Assembly (NCBI RefSeq): GCF_920984735.1
Contig: NZ_CAKLBU010000022.1
Span: 1-64,000, forward strand
Source: Pedobacter sp. Leaf250
GTDB taxonomy: Bacteria; Bacteroidota; Bacteroidia; Sphingobacteriales; Sphingobacteriaceae
Length of the DNA stretch: 64,000 nucleotides
Direction of reading: 5' to 3'
Under the pieces are notes generated by a model. That model was not told the origin of the DNA. It did no database searches and was given only the letters and a program-made list of their open reading frames with translations. Below are positions 63,382 through 64,000 of this stretch, one piece after another; within the stretch, counting starts at the first letter, position 1, and each line of letters begins with the position of its first letter. Both the position numbers and the translations under genes were made by a program.

Positions 63382-63804
63382 TTACTTATTACCCTTAATT
63401 TCATATGTAAAGTTAATTTTTGCAGATCGGCCTAAAATATTCGACACGGAGCAGTATTTATCAAAGGTCATGGCTAAGGCACGTTCTACTTTTGTTGGGT
63501 TTAAATCGCCAGTTAACTCGAAGTGAATATCAATTTCATCGAAAATCGGCGGCATTTCTTCATCCCTACGTGTAGCATTAATGGCAATTTTAATATCATC
63601 CAAAGGTTCTTTTTGTTTAGTCAGCACGTTTACCATATCAATGCCGCTACAACCACCTAGCCCAATCAGAAGCATTTCCATTGGCCTAAACCCTTTCCCC
63701 TCGCCACCGATAGCAGCTTTTGCATCCAACTCTACGGTAAAACCGCCTTCATTCTCTGCCTCAAAGTTAAACTTCCCGCTTTTGCGGATGAGATTTATAT
63801 TCAT
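63382..63804 (-). CDS. OsmC-family peroxiredoxin-like protein
   Basis: 140 residues. Both redox cysteines are present: GLGGCSGIDMVNVL (about 52) and DKYCSVSNILGRSAKI (about 115). It resembles the YhfA/OsmC group that reduces organic hydroperoxides or carries thiol chemistry. Cytoplasmic. Its start is preceded by short repeats. Confidence 0.88.
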   Translation of the reverse strand: MNINLIRKSGKFNFEAENEGGFTVELDAKAAIGGEGKGFRPMEMLLIGLGGCSGIDMVNVLTKQKEPLDDIKIAINATRRDEEMPPIFDEIDIHFELTGDLNPTKVERALAMTFDKYCSVSNILGRSAKINFTYEIKGNK

Positions 63805-63876
63805 GTTGTTAGTATAAAGTATTAAGTATCGAGTATCAAGACCTTATGCCCTCTACCCTACAACCTTCTACCTTTG

Positions 63877-64000
63877 TTAAATATTATAATAAACTAAATT
63901 GTCTTTTTCCAGTTCGGGCAGTTTAACGGGTTCGTTAAAAATTGCAAAAACCGACGAACCGCTACCACTCATTAAAGCGAATGTTGCGCCTGCATCGTAT
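63877..64000 (-). CDS. ispE: IspE C-terminus, partial
   Basis: The last 40 codons of 4-diphosphocytidyl-2-C-methyl-D-erythritol kinase; the 5' part lies beyond the window. ATFALMSGSGSSVFAIF matches the conserved ALMSGSGSxxFG(I/L)F motif of GHMP kinases of this type. Its role is the ATP-dependent fourth step of the MEP isoprenoid pathway. Confidence 0.85.
   Translation of the reverse strand, partial: YDAGATFALMSGSGSSVFAIFNEPVKLPELEKDNLVYYNI

Overview
The window looks like a chromosomal segment of a Bacteroidetes bacterium, most likely Pedobacter or another member of the Sphingobacteriaceae. The evidence is a SusC/SusD pair, a type IX secretion C-terminal sorting domain, an ECF sigma factor followed by a membrane-anchored beta-barrel protein, DUF4397 and DUF255 proteins, promoter elements of the form TAnnTTTG, weak Shine-Dalgarno sequences, and low-GC DNA with many degenerate intergenic repeats. 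This placement is inferred from protein families and style, not from a database search.

Layout. 1-6164: an ABC-F ATPase, two small exported proteins, an ECF sigma factor with its overlapping anti-sigma-like partner, and a small secreted protein. 6184-11016: SlyD, a DUF255 thioredoxin-like protein, a dipeptide epimerase and a membrane-anchored GH25 lysozyme. 11226-26165: a carbohydrate locus with GH37 trehalase, secreted GH65, SusD, SusC, PfkB kinase, GH100-like invertase/glucosidase, SLC45/GPH-like sugar permease, GH13 alpha-glucosidase and a divergent LacI regulator. The GH13, permease, GH100-like, kinase, SusC, SusD and GH65 genes all lie on the minus strand in a plausible long operon. The spacer before lacI holds several palindromes. 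The inferred route is outer-membrane uptake by SusCD, periplasmic hydrolysis by GH13, GH65 and GH37, inner-membrane transport, then cytoplasmic cleavage and fructose phosphorylation.

26550-33163: a Tat-exported PaoABC-type molybdenum hydroxylase, then a zinc alcohol dehydrogenase and a Tat-leader short-chain dehydrogenase. 33243-34058 is repeat-rich noncoding DNA. 34083-44451: an MFS transporter, a GH43 enzyme, an M20 dipeptidase, a secreted SGNH hydrolase, a YdbS/YdbT-like PH-domain pair, a DUF493 protein and a PcrA/UvrD helicase. 44858-55522: Smc, a VapBC-like toxin-antitoxin pair, an M28 peptidase, RsmG, a family 2 glycosyltransferase, and an operon of Tgt, an LptF/G-type permease and an EamA transporter.

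55523-56872 is a 1.35-kb, extremely AT-rich stretch with no gene. It is followed by a large peptidase/beta-propeller/beta-barrel protein, a LapA-like protein, a truncated GxxExxY gene enclosed by inverted repeats, a receiver-like protein, pirin, MetZ, OsmC and the 3' end of ispE. I see no rRNA, tRNA, CRISPR array or recognisable transposase.

The observations most worth following are the GxxExxY element with 21-base inverted repeats (20/21 identical), the palindromes and shared half-sites around the sugar locus, the intergenic spacers that switch from purine-rich to pyrimidine-rich halves, a Tgt lacking its three zinc cysteines, and an ABC-F protein in which exactly one of the two composite ATP sites is degenerate.
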